64,000 bases of DNA from Mycobacterium sp. ACS1612. GTDB lineage: Bacteria > Actinomycetota > Actinomycetes > Mycobacteriales > Mycobacteriaceae. The translations under genes and the position numbers were made by a program. Positions 43,062-55,104 of this stretch are shown one piece after another. The stretch lies in contig NZ_LZHZ01000027.1 in the NCBI RefSeq assembly GCF_001667505.1, positions 158,675 to 222,674 of the forward strand. Direction: 5' to 3'. Position 1 is the first letter of the stretch; each line of letters starts with the position of its first letter. The notes under the pieces are model-generated. The model was not told where the DNA came from. It was given only the letters and a program-made list of their open reading frames with translations, and did no database searches.

Positions 43062-44465
43062 CTATCGAGACTTTGCGCCTCTCTTTTCCCGCACCCGCAC
43101 GTTGATCCGGATCGGGCTGCCCTCGAACCCGAATGTCTCGCGTAATCGCCGCTCAAGGAAGCGCCGATAGCCGGCCTCGAGAAAACCTGTGGTGAACAAC
43201 ACAAACGTGGGCGGCCGCGCAGTGGCTTGTGTGGCGAACAAGATCCGCGGTTGCTTGCCGCCGCGCACCGGTGGCGGGGTGGCCGCCACCACCTCCTTGA
43301 AGAAGGTGTTCAGCCGCCCGGTCGGCACCCGGGTGTCCCACGACGCCAGCGACGTCTCCAGCGCAGGCACGAGCTTCTGCACCGCGCGGCCGGTCTTGGC
43401 CGAGATGTTGACCCGCGGCGCCCACTGCAACTGTGCAAGTTGCAGGTCGATCTCGCGATTCAGCAGATACCGCCGATCCTCGTCGACCAGGTCCCACTTG
43501 TTGAACGCCAGCACCAGCGCCCGGCCCGCCTCGATCACCATCGACAGCACCCGCTGGTCCTGCTCGGTCAGCGGCTGCGACGCGTCGATCAACACGATCG
43601 CGACCTCGGCGGCGTCGATGGCGCCGTGCGTGCGCACCGACGCGTAGAACTCGTGCCCGCTGGCCTGACCGACCTTACGCCGCAAGCCCGCTGTGTCGAC
43701 GAAACGCCAGAGTTTGCCGTCCATTTCGATCAGCGAGTCGACCGGGTCGACCGTCGTGCCCGCCACGTCGTGTACCACCGACCGTTGGTCCCCGGCCAGC
43801 CGGTTCAACAGTGAACTCTTGCCGACATTCGGCTTGCCGATCAACGCGACTCGGCGCGGCCCTCCCCCGCCCGACGCCATTTCCGAGACGGCGGGCAGCG
43901 ATTCGGTCACCTTGTCCAGCAGATCGGCAACCCCGCGGCCGTGCATCGCGCTGACCGGATGCGGCTCGCCCAGCCCGAGCGACCACAACTCCGCCGCGTC
44001 GGCCTCACCGCGTTCGGTGTCAACCTTGTTGGCCGCCAAGAAAACTGGCTTGCCCGAACGTTGCAGCAGCCGCGCCGCCGCCTCGTCGGCCGTCGTCGCC
44101 CCGACCGTCGAGTCGACGACGAAGACGATCGCGTCTGCCGTGCGCATGGCCACCGAGGCCTGTTCGGCCACCAACTGCTGCAGGCCCTTGGCGTCCGGTT
44201 CCCATCCGCCGGTGTCCTGTACGACGAACCGTCTGCCGCTCCACAGCGCGTCGTAGGACACGCGGTCACGGGTCACCCCAGGCACGTCTTGCACGACGGC
44301 CTCGCGACGGCCCAAGATGCGGTTCACCAACGTCGACTTGCCGACGTTCGGGCGACCGACGACCGCGACCACCGGTGGCGGCGCCGCGGCCTCCTCGATC
44401 GCTTCTGCGACCTCCTCTGCGCCCAACTCCCAATCGGTTTCGTCGCTCCAGGTGCCGTCGCTCAT
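43062..44465 (-). CDS. der: GTPase Der (EngA), ribosome assembly
   Basis: 467 residues, ATG start. Two G domains in tandem: [16 protein letters not shown] (37-52) with DTGGWE, ANKVDTE, and [16 protein letters not shown] (about 212) with DTAGLRRK and FNKWDLV. A C-terminal KH-like domain ([44 protein letters not shown]) completes the protein. Der is essential for 50S subunit maturation. The acidic N-terminal extension of about 30 residues is typical of actinobacteria. The ATG overlaps the cmk stop (ATGA). Confidence 0.97.
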   Translation of the reverse strand: MSDGTWSDETDWELGAEEVAEAIEEAAAPPPVVAVVGRPNVGKSTLVNRILGRREAVVQDVPGVTRDRVSYDALWSGRRFVVQDTGGWEPDAKGLQQLVAEQASVAMRTADAIVFVVDSTVGATTADEAAARLLQRSGKPVFLAANKVDTERGEADAAELWSLGLGEPHPVSAMHGRGVADLLDKVTESLPAVSEMASGGGGPRRVALIGKPNVGKSSLLNRLAGDQRSVVHDVAGTTVDPVDSLIEMDGKLWRFVDTAGLRRKVGQASGHEFYASVRTHGAIDAAEVAIVLIDASQPLTEQDQRVLSMVIEAGRALVLAFNKWDLVDEDRRYLLNREIDLQLAQLQWAPRVNISAKTGRAVQKLVPALETSLASWDTRVPTGRLNTFFKEVVAATPPPVRGGKQPRILFATQATARPPTFVLFTTGFLEAGYRRFLERRLRETFGFEGSPIRINVRVREKRGAKSR

Positions 44466-45148
44466 CGCGGCGCCCCGACCCGCTGCTTCACCAGGTCCAG
44501 CAGATAGGCCACCACTTCAGATTCGGTCATCTCGCTGGTGTCGACGACGAGCGCGTCGGCGGCGGCTCGTAGCGGCGATACTGGTCGCGTCGAGTCCAGA
44601 TGATCGCGGCGTTTGACGTCTGCCAGCACGGCCTCGTAGTCGTCGGGAAGGCCGGCGGCGATGTTCTGGTCGTTGCGCCGCCGTGCGCGTTCCTCCGCCG
44701 ACGCGGTGAGGAAGATCTTGATGTCGGCGTCGGGGAGCACCACCGTGCCGATATCGCGCCCCTCGACGACGACGCTGCCCTGACCGGCCGCCAGTTTTCG
44801 CTGCAACTCGACCAGTCGGACCCGCACCGAGGGCACCGCGGACACCGCAGACACCGCCTTGGTGACCTCGTCTCCTCGGATCTCGGCTGAAACGTCTTCT
44901 CCCGCAAGGTAGGAGCGGTCCTCGTCTGGGTTGTAGCCGACGCCGAGGTCGACGGTGGCCGCGGCCGCGCCGATCGCGTCGTCGTCCTTCAGGTCCACTC
45001 CGGCCCGCAGCACCGCGAGCGTCACAATCCGGTACATTGCACCGGTGTCCAGGTAGCGGGCATCCAATGAACGGGCCAAACCCCGTGATACCGAAGACTT
45101 TCCGGTTCCCGCAGGCCCGTCGACCGCGATCACCAGCGTGGAGCTCAC
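44462..45148 (-). CDS. cmk: Cytidylate kinase
   Basis: 228 residues, ATG start. P-loop [15 protein letters not shown] (about 11-25), [16 protein letters not shown], the CMP-binding region with [24 protein letters not shown] and RAxRRxxQ-type lid (RARRRNDQN). It phosphorylates CMP and dCMP. Start and stop overlap with rluB upstream and der downstream, within the conserved scpA-scpB-rluB-cmk-der operon. Confidence 0.97.
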   Translation of the reverse strand: MSSTLVIAVDGPAGTGKSSVSRGLARSLDARYLDTGAMYRIVTLAVLRAGVDLKDDDAIGAAAATVDLGVGYNPDEDRSYLAGEDVSAEIRGDEVTKAVSAVSAVPSVRVRLVELQRKLAAGQGSVVVEGRDIGTVVLPDADIKIFLTASAEERARRRNDQNIAAGLPDDYEAVLADVKRRDHLDSTRPVSPLRAAADALVVDTSEMTESEVVAYLLDLVKQRVGAPR

Positions 45149-45888
45149 AGGCCCACCGCCTTGTACAACTCCCCTACCTCCTTGCGGCTCAGCACCCGGA
45201 TGCTGCCCGGCCGCTGATCGCCCAAAGCCACCGAGCCGATGTCGGTGCGCACCAGTTCCAGCACCGGATGGCCGACCGCCGCCAGCATCCTTCGCACGAT
45301 CCGCTTGCGGCCTTCATGCAACGTCACCCGCACCAGCGTTTTGCCGGGCACCTTGTCCACCAACGCGAAATCGTCGACCCGAGCCATGCCGTCCTCGAGT
45401 TCGATGCCTTCGCGCAACTTGTTGCCCAGACCCCGACGCACGGCCCCGTCGACCGTCGCCACGTACGTCTTGGGCACTTCGAACGACGGATGCATCAACC
45501 GGTGCGCCAACTCGCCGTCGTTCGTCAGCAGCATCAGTCCCTCGGTGTCGGCGTCGAGTCGGCCGACGTGGAACAGCTTCTTGTTGCCGCGTACCCGATG
45601 CTCGACCAGATCACCGATGCACGGCCTGCCCCGGTCGTCGCTCATCGTCGAATGCATGCCGCGCGGTTTGTTGATCGCCAGGTGTACCAACGTGTCGTCG
45701 AGCGTGACGCGGGCCCCGTCGACGCGGATCACCGAGACATCCGGATCGACCCTGGTGCCGAGTTCGGTGACGATTCTGTCGTCGACCTCGACCCTGCCGT
45801 CCAGGATCATCTTCTCGGCGACGCGGCGCGATGCAATTCCCGCCTGCGACAACACCTTCTGCAGGCGCACTCCTTCGGAGTCGGCCAT
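45145..45888 (-). CDS. rluB: 23S rRNA pseudouridine synthase, RluB/RsuA family
   Basis: 247 residues from the ATG at 45888; longer upstream frame overlaps scpB and is rejected. N-terminal S4 RNA-binding domain ([34 protein letters not shown]), then the catalytic domain with [20 protein letters not shown] including the catalytic aspartate, KTYVATVDG and [16 protein letters not shown]. Makes pseudouridine in ribosomal RNA. It begins two bases after the scpB stop. Confidence 0.94.
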   Translation of the reverse strand: MADSEGVRLQKVLSQAGIASRRVAEKMILDGRVEVDDRIVTELGTRVDPDVSVIRVDGARVTLDDTLVHLAINKPRGMHSTMSDDRGRPCIGDLVEHRVRGNKKLFHVGRLDADTEGLMLLTNDGELAHRLMHPSFEVPKTYVATVDGAVRRGLGNKLREGIELEDGMARVDDFALVDKVPGKTLVRVTLHEGRKRIVRRMLAAVGHPVLELVRTDIGSVALGDQRPGSIRVLSRKEVGELYKAVGL

Positions 45889-45889
45889 C

Positions 45890-46606
45890 TCACTCCTGAT
45901 CCACGTCGAACGGCGCGGCTTCGCCACCTGCGGGCACCCCACCGTTGAGTTTCATGAAACGTGGCTCTTCGCTGAGAGATTCGCTGAGATCGTCAATCAC
46001 GTCCACGTCGGGTAGCAGCGGCGCGATGTCCGGCAGGTCGGTCAACGACGTCAAACCCAACCGCTCCAGGAACAGCTCGGTGGTCGCGAAGGTCGTCGCG
46101 CCCGTATCAGGGTCGACCCCCGCCTCGGTGATCAGTCCGCGCGCCAGTAGCGTGCGCATCACCGCGTCGACGTTGACACCCCGCACCGCGCTCACCCGCG
46201 CACGGGTAACCGGTTGGCGGTAGGCCACCACCGCCAGCGTTTCCAACGCCGCGCGGGTCAGCTTGGACCTGGCACCGTCGAGCAGCAGCCGCTCGACATA
46301 CGGGGCGAACCGCGCCCTGGTGTACATCCGCCAGCCGCCGCCGGCTTCACGCAGGTCGATGCCGCTGTCCCTGGCCGTCAGTTCCTCGGCCATCAACTGA
46401 AGCTTTGCGGCGACCCGATACGCCGGCTGATCGGTCGCGGCGGCCAACTGATCGACCGTCACCGGGGTGTCGACCACCAACAGCAGCGCCTCCAGCGCCG
46501 CGCCCAGCTCGGAATCCTCCAGCTCGGGTGCGGTCGCGACGTCGATACCCAAGTCCAAATGGGTGGGGACGTCCACGGCAGCTTCGGTCGGCAAATCGTC
46601 AGTCAT
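45890..46606 (-). CDS. scpB: Segregation and condensation protein B
   Basis: 238 residues from the ATG at 46606, overlapping the scpA stop by 8 bp. Two winged-helix domains are seen: LGAALEALLLVVDTPVTVDQL and ALETLAVVAYRQPVTRARVSAVRGVNVDAVMRTLL, GLITEAG, FATTELFLERLGL. ScpB binds ScpA and SMC in the bacterial condensin complex. An acidic tail of about 30 residues follows, common in actinobacteria. Confidence 0.96.
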   Translation of the reverse strand: MTDDLPTEAAVDVPTHLDLGIDVATAPELEDSELGAALEALLLVVDTPVTVDQLAAATDQPAYRVAAKLQLMAEELTARDSGIDLREAGGGWRMYTRARFAPYVERLLLDGARSKLTRAALETLAVVAYRQPVTRARVSAVRGVNVDAVMRTLLARGLITEAGVDPDTGATTFATTELFLERLGLTSLTDLPDIAPLLPDVDVIDDLSESLSEEPRFMKLNGGVPAGGEAAPFDVDQE

Positions 46607-47426
46607 ATTGGTCCACTTCCGCAGCCAGGTGTTCGTTGGTGGGCCGTTCGCCGGTCCACGAAATCTGGAGCACACCAAGCGGTTCTGGTTGCTCGAATGC
46701 TACCGCCCGCGCCCGGTAGAGCTCGAGCAGCGCCAGGAACCGACCCACGATCTCGATCGGCGCAGCACAGTCGGCCACCAGCTCGGAAAACGACGCCCAC
46801 TGCCCGATGCCGCGGCCCTCCAGCAGGTGCATCAAGTTGCTCACCTGCGCCGGCACCGACACCACGACCTCGTGCAGGTGTTCGGTGCCCACTGTGGGCA
46901 CCGGTCGCGGGGTGAACGCCGCCGCGGCGATCTGCGCGAAGCTCTCGGCGTCGACGCCCAGCATCACCTCGGGCAGCAGGTCCTCGTAGCGCTTCTCCAA
47001 CGCCACCGCGCGCGGATAGCTGCGCAGCGCGGCAGCTTCCAGTTCGGCGAACATCTCCGCGACGTGTTTGAACGCGCGGTACTGCAGCAGCCGGGCGAAC
47101 AGCAGATCGCGGACCTCCAGCAGTGCCAGGTCGTCCTCGTCGTGCACCTCACCGGCGGGTAGCAGTCGCGCCGCCTTGAGGTCCAGCAGGGTGGCCGCGA
47201 CCACCAGGAACGCCGTCGTCTCCTCCAACTCCAGCTGCGGACCGATCGCCTTGGTGTAGGCGATGAAGTCGTCGGTGACCTGATGCAGCGCCACCTCGGT
47301 GACGTCGAGGCGGTGCGCGAAGATCAGCTGCAACAGCAGATCGAACGGCCCCTCGAAATTGCTCAGCCGGACCTGGAAACCGCTCTGCTGGTTCTGCTCC
47401 TCCGGTGCTGATTGAACGTCGTTCAC
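46599..47426 (-). CDS. scpA: Segregation and condensation protein A (kleisin)
   Basis: 275 residues from the GTG at 47426, which overlaps the parA-like TGA (GTGA); the longer open frame upstream is a shadow of parA. Typical start of the domain: FQVRLSNFEGPFDLLLQLIFAHRLDVTEVAL, then FLVVAATLLDLKAARLLP, LLEVRDLLFARLLQYRAFKHVA and a C-terminal winged helix (IEIVGRFLALLELYRARAVAFEQ). It bridges the SMC heads together with ScpB. Confidence 0.96.
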   Translation of the reverse strand: MNDVQSAPEEQNQQSGFQVRLSNFEGPFDLLLQLIFAHRLDVTEVALHQVTDDFIAYTKAIGPQLELEETTAFLVVAATLLDLKAARLLPAGEVHDEDDLALLEVRDLLFARLLQYRAFKHVAEMFAELEAAALRSYPRAVALEKRYEDLLPEVMLGVDAESFAQIAAAAFTPRPVPTVGTEHLHEVVVSVPAQVSNLMHLLEGRGIGQWASFSELVADCAAPIEIVGRFLALLELYRARAVAFEQPEPLGVLQISWTGERPTNEHLAAEVDQYD

Positions 47427-48283
47427 GCGCCGAACCGGTCGATGACCTCGCGCGCCAACGACCGATATGCCTCGGCCCCACCGGATTTCGGCGCCCAGGT
47501 GGTGATCGGCTCGCCTGCGACACTGGTTTCGGGGAACCGGACCGTGCGGGTGATGACGGTGTCGAACACCAGATCGCCGAACCGCTCCAGCACCCGGGCC
47601 ATCACTTCGCGGGAGTTGACGGTGCGGGGGTCGTAACGGGTGATCAGAATGCCGCTGATGGACAGCTTCGGGTTGAGCCGATCGTGCACCTTGTCGACCG
47701 TGTCGGTCAGCAGAGCGAGGCCGCGCAGCGAGAAGTACTCGCATTCGGTCGGGATGATGACGCCGTCGCTGCAGGCCAGCCCGTTGACGGTGAGCAGGCC
47801 CAGCGACGGCTGGCAGTCGATCAGCACATAGTCGTAGCGGTCGAGCACCGGATACAGCGCGCGAGCCAGCGACTGTTCGCGGCCGACCTCGTTGACCAAC
47901 TGGATCTCGGCGGCCGACAAGTCGATGTTGCTAGGCACCAGGTCCATGCCCGGTACCCGGGTGTGGATCACGACGTTGTCGATCGACACCCGCGGTTCGA
48001 CGAGCAGGTTGTGCACCGTTTGCTCGAGCTCGTAGTGCGGCACGCCCAGCCCCGCGGAGAGCGCTCCCTGCGGATCGAGGTCCACCAGCAGCACCCGCCG
48101 CCCGTATTCGGCCAGGCTGGCGCCCAGATTGATGGTCGACGTGGTCTTCCCGACGCCGCCCTTCTGGTTGCACATCGCGATGACCTTCGCCGGCCCGTGC
48201 ACGTTCTTCGGCTTGGGCTCCGGAATGCTTCGTGGCAGCCGGCCGGTCAGGCCCAGTTCGGAGCCTCCTCCTTCGTCGGTCAT
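47423..48283 (-). CDS. ParA/Soj-like ATPase
   Basis: 286 residues from the ATG at 48283; a GTG at 48307 is an alternative. Deviant Walker A motif CNQKGGVGKTTSTINLG (about 37-53), Walker A' VLLVDLDPQGALSAGLG, Walker B-type YVLIDCQPSLGLL. It is nearly the same as the M. tuberculosis Rv1708 product. It heads the scpA-scpB-rluB-cmk-der transcript, so it is likely linked to chromosome segregation, but it is not the oriC-linked parA. Confidence 0.93.
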   Translation of the reverse strand: MTDEGGGSELGLTGRLPRSIPEPKPKNVHGPAKVIAMCNQKGGVGKTTSTINLGASLAEYGRRVLLVDLDPQGALSAGLGVPHYELEQTVHNLLVEPRVSIDNVVIHTRVPGMDLVPSNIDLSAAEIQLVNEVGREQSLARALYPVLDRYDYVLIDCQPSLGLLTVNGLACSDGVIIPTECEYFSLRGLALLTDTVDKVHDRLNPKLSISGILITRYDPRTVNSREVMARVLERFGDLVFDTVITRTVRFPETSVAGEPITTWAPKSGGAEAYRSLAREVIDRFGA

Positions 48284-48421
48284 AGCCGACCGCCGCTGGT
48301 CAGGCACGCAGAAGGCATTCCGAACATCCGGGCAAGTTTAACGGCAGGCGACTGCCTGGACTGGCAGACCCGCGGGCAACGTCGGGCGCAATCAACAGGT
48401 CCGCCCGAATAGGCTGGCGAC

Positions 48422-49177
48422 GTGAGCCTCAAGCAGCGCGTACCGTTCCTGCGCTGGTCGTTCTGGCGGCTGGCGGTGGGAGCCCGCAACATCACCAAGA
48501 CCGGCCAGATCGGTGACGGACGCGAAGTCGCCGCGGCCGACTACGTGGTCGCCAACGCACGCCAGGGCGACATCGACGACGTTATCGCCAAGGTCGACCA
48601 GTTCGCGTATGAGAAGTCGTTCCTGATCAACGTCGGCGACGAGAAGGGCGTGTTGCTCGACGCCGCGGTCCGCCGCGCCAACCCCGCCCTGGCGCTGGAG
48701 TTGGGTACCTACTGCGGCTACGGTTCGCTGCGGATCGCCCGCGCCGCGCCGACAGCCAAGGTGTTCTCCGTCGAGCTGTCGGCCGCGAACGCCGCGGTAG
48801 CGCAACGGATCTGGGCCCACGCAGGCGTGGCCGACCGGGTCACCTGCGTGGTGGGCACGATCGGCGACGGCGGGGTCACCCTCGACAAGCTGGCCACCGA
48901 ACACGCGTTCGCTCCCGGAAAGCTGGACCTGTTGTTCATCGACCACGACAAGGCCGCCTATCTGCCCGACCTGCAGAGCATCCTCGACCGGGGCTGGCTG
49001 CACCGCGGATCGATCGTGGTCGCCGACAACATCCTGATTCCCGGTTCGCCGAAATACCGCGAGTTCATGAATCAGCAGCAGGGCAAGCTGTTCGACACCG
49101 TCGAACACAGGACGCACGGCGAGTACCAGTCGCTGGTTCCCGACGTCGTGCTGGAGTCGCAGTACCTAGTCGATTGA
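48422..49177 (+). CDS. O-methyltransferase, catechol-type
   Basis: 251 residues, GTG start, divergent from the ParA-like gene. SAM motifs: ALELGTYCGYGSLRIARA (about 92-110), VFSVELSAANAAVAQRIWAHAG, DLLFIDHDKAAYLPDLQ with metal-binding Asp residues, and VVADNILIPGSP with the second metal-binding Asp-Asn. This is the catechol O-methyltransferase-like group; M. tuberculosis Rv1703c lies in the same gene neighbourhood. Substrate unknown. Confidence 0.9.
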   Translation: MSLKQRVPFLRWSFWRLAVGARNITKTGQIGDGREVAAADYVVANARQGDIDDVIAKVDQFAYEKSFLINVGDEKGVLLDAAVRRANPALALELGTYCGYGSLRIARAAPTAKVFSVELSAANAAVAQRIWAHAGVADRVTCVVGTIGDGGVTLDKLATEHAFAPGKLDLLFIDHDKAAYLPDLQSILDRGWLHRGSIVVADNILIPGSPKYREFMNQQQGKLFDTVEHRTHGEYQSLVPDVVLESQYLVD

Positions 49178-49180
49178 CCG

Positions 49181-50124
49181 TCAGCGGGCCCGCGGGTGGG
49201 CCCCCGCCCAGACCTCGCGCAGCGCGTTCACGGTGACCATGGTGTAGATCTGCGTCGTGGTCACCGAGGCGTGCCCGAGCAATTCCTGCACCACCCGGAC
49301 GTCGGCGCCGCCGTCGAGCAGATGCGTCGCGAAGGAGTGCCGCAGCACGTGCGGTGACACCGTGGCCTTGATTCCCGCGCGTTCGGCGGCGTCCTGCAGC
49401 ACCTGCCACGCGCTCTGCCGCGACAACCGCCCGCCGCGGGCGTTGAGGAAAATGGCGAACGTCCCGCGACCACGGCGCGCCAGGTCCGGGCGCCCTCGGA
49501 CCAGGTAGGCATCAAGGGCGCTGACGGCCGGCCTGCCGACCGGTACCAGTCGCTGCTTGCCGCCCTTGCCGCGCAGCAACGTCGAGCGGGCCTGGGTGTC
49601 GATGTCGTCGATGTCGAGGCCGACCGCCTCCGAGATGCGTGCGCCCGTGGAGTACAACAGTTCCAGCAGTGCCCGGTTGCGCAGCGTCAGCGGACCGTCG
49701 GCCTCGCTGTCGCCTCCGGCGGCCTCGAGCAGGGCCAGCACTTCATCGATGGTCAGGCTCTTGGGCAGCCGCCGGCTGGGAGTCGGTGGCTTCACCTCGC
49801 GTGCCACGTCGACTGCGGTCAGTCCCTCCGAGGCCGCGAAGCGGTGCAGACCCCGTACGGCAACCACCGCACGCGCCGCCGAAACCGCTGACAGCGGAGC
49901 TGTTTTCGTGTCGGGGTCGCCGCGACGCAGCGACACCAGGAAGTCACTGACGTCGGCCTCGGTGACCTTGGCCAGATCGTCTATGCCCCGTTCGGTCAGG
50001 TGCTCCGAGTACCGGCGCAGATCGCGGCGATACGAACTCAGGGTGTTGGCCGCGACGCCGCGTTCGATGGTGAGGTGGTCGAGGTAGCCCTGCAACTGGT
50101 CGTCCAGAGCGCAGCGGAACGCCG

Positions 50125-50128
<4 letters not shown>
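49181..50128 (-). CDS. xerD: Tyrosine recombinase XerD
   Basis: 315 residues from the ATG at 50128, which overlaps the Nudix stop (ATGA). N-terminal SAM-like core-binding domain ([22 protein letters not shown]), then the catalytic domain with arginine in [37 protein letters not shown] containing the Hxx[15 protein letters not shown] with histidine and nucleophile tyrosine. XerD with XerC resolves chromosome dimers at dif. Position next to the Nudix gene and pyrG matches M. tuberculosis Rv1699-Rv1701. Confidence 0.95.
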
Positions 50129-52630
<2,502 letters not shown>

Positions 52631-52720
52631 TTACTGATGCCGCGCGCTGGCCGGTGCTCACGGCGCTGCTCGGCCCAGCGTCCGACCTGGCCACGGCCAC
52701 GACCCCGGGCAGGCCCGCGC

Positions 52721-53107
52721 TTACGCGGTCTTCGTCAGCACCAACGCTGCTTCGTCGTAAGGGAACAGGCGATAGAACAGTCGGAATGCCGGTGTGACGA
52801 GGTTCGCACCCTCAGCCTTACTCACGAGCCGCGGGCTGGCCAAAGGGACAGCCTGGCCCCGCTTGTGCAGTACCGTCGGGCCGCCCGCTAATACGTTCCT
52901 GAGCCAGTCCGACTTCACCCCGTAGCCGATGAGAATGACGAAGCCGTCTCGGGTCTTGAAAACCAACAGAGGTGTTCGATATGGATTGCCGGACTTACGT
53001 CCGACATGTTCAAGCGTCCCTAGGCCGGGAAGCCACGGTGTGATTGAACGAGCCGCTGGATTAGTGACACGGCGGTTGAATTTTGCGACAGTACGCGGCA
53101 TTCGCAT
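52721..53107 (-). CDS. Deazaflavin-dependent nitroreductase-family protein (DUF385)
   Basis: 128 residues, ATG start. HVGRKSGNPYRTPLLVFKTRDG is the family motif of the F420-binding split-barrel (Ddn-like/DUF385) proteins, followed by FVILIGYGVKSDWLRNVLAGG and a short C-terminal helix region. Members use cofactor F420 or bind lipids at the membrane; the role of this copy is unknown. It lies in a block absent from the equivalent M. tuberculosis interval between pyrG and mctB, together with the next two genes. Confidence 0.85.
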   Translation of the reverse strand: MRMPRTVAKFNRRVTNPAARSITPWLPGLGTLEHVGRKSGNPYRTPLLVFKTRDGFVILIGYGVKSDWLRNVLAGGPTVLHKRGQAVPLASPRLVSKAEGANLVTPAFRLFYRLFPYDEAALVLTKTA

Positions 53108-53131
53108 GAAATCCCCTTTTTCACAACGTGA

Positions 53132-54019
53132 CTAGCCGCCAAGGCGAATGTGCACGCCTTGATGTGCTAGCTGATCGAAGGTGTAGACGAAGTCGCCACG
53201 ATGGCTGACCGAGACGACATAGCGGTCCTGGGCTTCGGTGACCGGAAAGCGGAACGAGAAGGTGCAGGTCTGATCGTCGCCATGGCCCTGGCCCAATTCG
53301 GTCGTGCTCAGGATGTCGCCGTGGCCGTTGCGCACGATGACTTGAGTGTCGCCATTGATGTCGGCGTAGCCGTTGACTCCGTGACAGGACGACCCGTCTG
53401 AGGCGATCGAGCTGACCAGCGCATCCGGGCCAGCCGCGGTCAGCACGAATGTCCCTGTAGCGGTGACAGTTTCGAAGATGTGGAAACCGCTGGTGAACCG
53501 CGGACAGAAGGCGTCCACGGCGATCTTGTCGGCGGGCGACCCTTGTTGCGGTCCGCCTTCGTCGAGCGCGCGGCAAACCTGCTTGCCGTGGGCGACCGCG
53601 TTGGCATCCGAGTTGAATTGCCCCGCCAAGCCAGCATCGTGCAGCACTGACAGATAGAGCTCCTCGGGAGGCGGCGACTGAGGCCGATGCGATACACGCA
53701 TCGCCCACCACACCAGCGCCAGCATGACGATGATCGCCACGACTGCTCCGGTGCCTAACCAGGTTGATCGGATGCTGAGCTTGTTGGGTGCCGGAAGGTC
53801 GACGTAGTCCGGGAGCATGGCGCCGCCGGTAGGGTCGCTGGCTTGTGCTCGCCCGTTGCGGACCCGGCTGGTCGGCCGCCCCGCAACGTAATACCGACCT
53901 TCATGGCGTCCGGTCGGGTCGGGCCGCCAACCCGACAGCGTCACGTCTTTCCGTGCGGGTCCGCACCTGTCGCACACGCCGCCCTCGCCCACAGGTGCCT
54001 GGCAATACGGGCAAGTCAC
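53132..54019 (-). CDS. Membrane protein with zinc ribbon, DUF2510-like and DUF732-like parts
   Basis: 295 residues, ATG start. Order of parts: a zinc ribbon (TCPYCQAPVGEGGVCDRCG, four cysteines, residues 2-20), a Trp-Arg-Pro-Asp-Pro motif with RYYVAGRPTSRVRNG resembling DUF2510 (about 30-60), one membrane segment (TGAVVAIIVMLALVWWAM, about 90-108), and an outer domain beginning like DUF732 (LYLSVLHDAGLAGQF, GKQVCRALDEGG, VDAFCPRF) and ending in a strand-rich region (TFVLTAAGPDALVSSIAS, FRFPVTEAQDRYVVSVSH). It links a cytosolic zinc module to an exterior domain, as in anti-sigma or sensor proteins, but no function is known. Confidence 0.75.
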   Translation of the reverse strand: MTCPYCQAPVGEGGVCDRCGPARKDVTLSGWRPDPTGRHEGRYYVAGRPTSRVRNGRAQASDPTGGAMLPDYVDLPAPNKLSIRSTWLGTGAVVAIIVMLALVWWAMRVSHRPQSPPPEELYLSVLHDAGLAGQFNSDANAVAHGKQVCRALDEGGPQQGSPADKIAVDAFCPRFTSGFHIFETVTATGTFVLTAAGPDALVSSIASDGSSCHGVNGYADINGDTQVIVRNGHGDILSTTELGQGHGDDQTCTFSFRFPVTEAQDRYVVSVSHRGDFVYTFDQLAHQGVHIRLGG

Positions 54020-54132
54020 GTTGACGGAACCTCGAGCGGTAACCAGGCGACACCTGAGTCGAGACGAAGCATCACCCCATTCTGGCTCGCAGGACGCCGC
54101 AGGCGGTGCGATCGTCGCTCGCCCGCAACGGA

Positions 54133-54849
54133 TCAGTCCAGTGAGGCCGCGACGCTGGGTTGAGTGGCATTCTTTGCTTCCTGGTAAGCCGACTCAAGAG
54201 CCGCCGGAACCGCTTCTAGGTCGCGGTACACGCCCATCAGTTGTTCCAGGACCTTGATTCGTTGCTCATTTGCGTCGTTCACCGCCCGCCAGGCCTGCTC
54301 ACGGTAATAGTCGGCTTCTTGTTTCGCGTCGGCGAGAAGTTGTTCGCGCTCCTGCTGGGCGTCCTGCGACGCCTCCTCGATCTCGGTTCGGGTTGCGGCA
54401 CGCATCCGGGCCAGTTCGGCGTCGAGCTCCTTCTTGGTTGCCTCATACTCGGCCGTCAAGGCGGTCCGCTTCGCGACCAGATCCGCCAACACATCCTCGT
54501 GCGTGCGTCGCTCGGCATCGACCTCGTCCTTGGCCGCCGTGATCAGCGCATCCGCCTCGGCGCGCGCTTCTGACTGCATCTCGGCGATCTCGTCGACCGC
54601 CCGCCGCAGCATCTTTGCCATGCGCTGTTGCACTGCCTGAGGTGCCGGTGAGGTATCCGTCAGGGTCGCGACTTCCTTCCGCAACGCGGTGGCCTCGTCG
54701 TCGCGTTCCTTCAGCCGCGCTCTCAAGCTTTCGACGTCATTCATCAGCAAGCGCTGTTTGGTGGTCGACGCCTCGATGTAGGCGTCCACCGCGGCCGCAT
54801 CATAGCCCCTGAATGTGCGAGAAAAAGTCTTTGCGGGTTCGATTATCAC
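54133..54849 (-). CDS. DivIVA-domain coiled-coil protein
   Basis: 238 residues from a GTG at 54849 with AGGAGG 11 bases upstream; an upstream start at 54903 would add 18 residues. The N-terminus has a DivIVA-like motif (AKTFSRTFRGYDAAAVDAYI), followed by about 190 residues of nearly unbroken coiled coil rich in Ala/Glu/Arg (RMAKMLRRAVDEIAEMQSEA, AKDEVDAERRTHEDVLADLV, EEASQDAQQEREQLLADAKQ). Such proteins mark poles or septa in actinobacteria (Wag31, SepIVA). It is not Wag31 itself. Its closeness to mctB/steA, which act in cell separation, may be meaningful. Confidence 0.82.
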   Translation of the reverse strand: MIIEPAKTFSRTFRGYDAAAVDAYIEASTTKQRLLMNDVESLRARLKERDDEATALRKEVATLTDTSPAPQAVQQRMAKMLRRAVDEIAEMQSEARAEADALITAAKDEVDAERRTHEDVLADLVAKRTALTAEYEATKKELDAELARMRAATRTEIEEASQDAQQEREQLLADAKQEADYYREQAWRAVNDANEQRIKVLEQLMGVYRDLEAVPAALESAYQEAKNATQPSVAASLD

Positions 54850-55104
54850 TGCAGAATTCCCCTCCTGAAAACGCCTGGTATACCCCGCGAGGCCGACCCG
54901 CAACCGAGTATTGCACGGCCATGTGATGACCCGATGACGTCACCTCGTGGCCTCAGGCGATGGCGCGAGAACCTGTGTCGATTTGCGGCCAGACAGTACG
55001 AATAGTGCTGTCTGAGAAGCGATTTCGAGTCGTCGACGCTGGCAGCCCTTCGACGGCCATACGCCCAGTGGGCGGGCGGCGTCTTCAGTGACCGGGCAAG
55101 CAGT

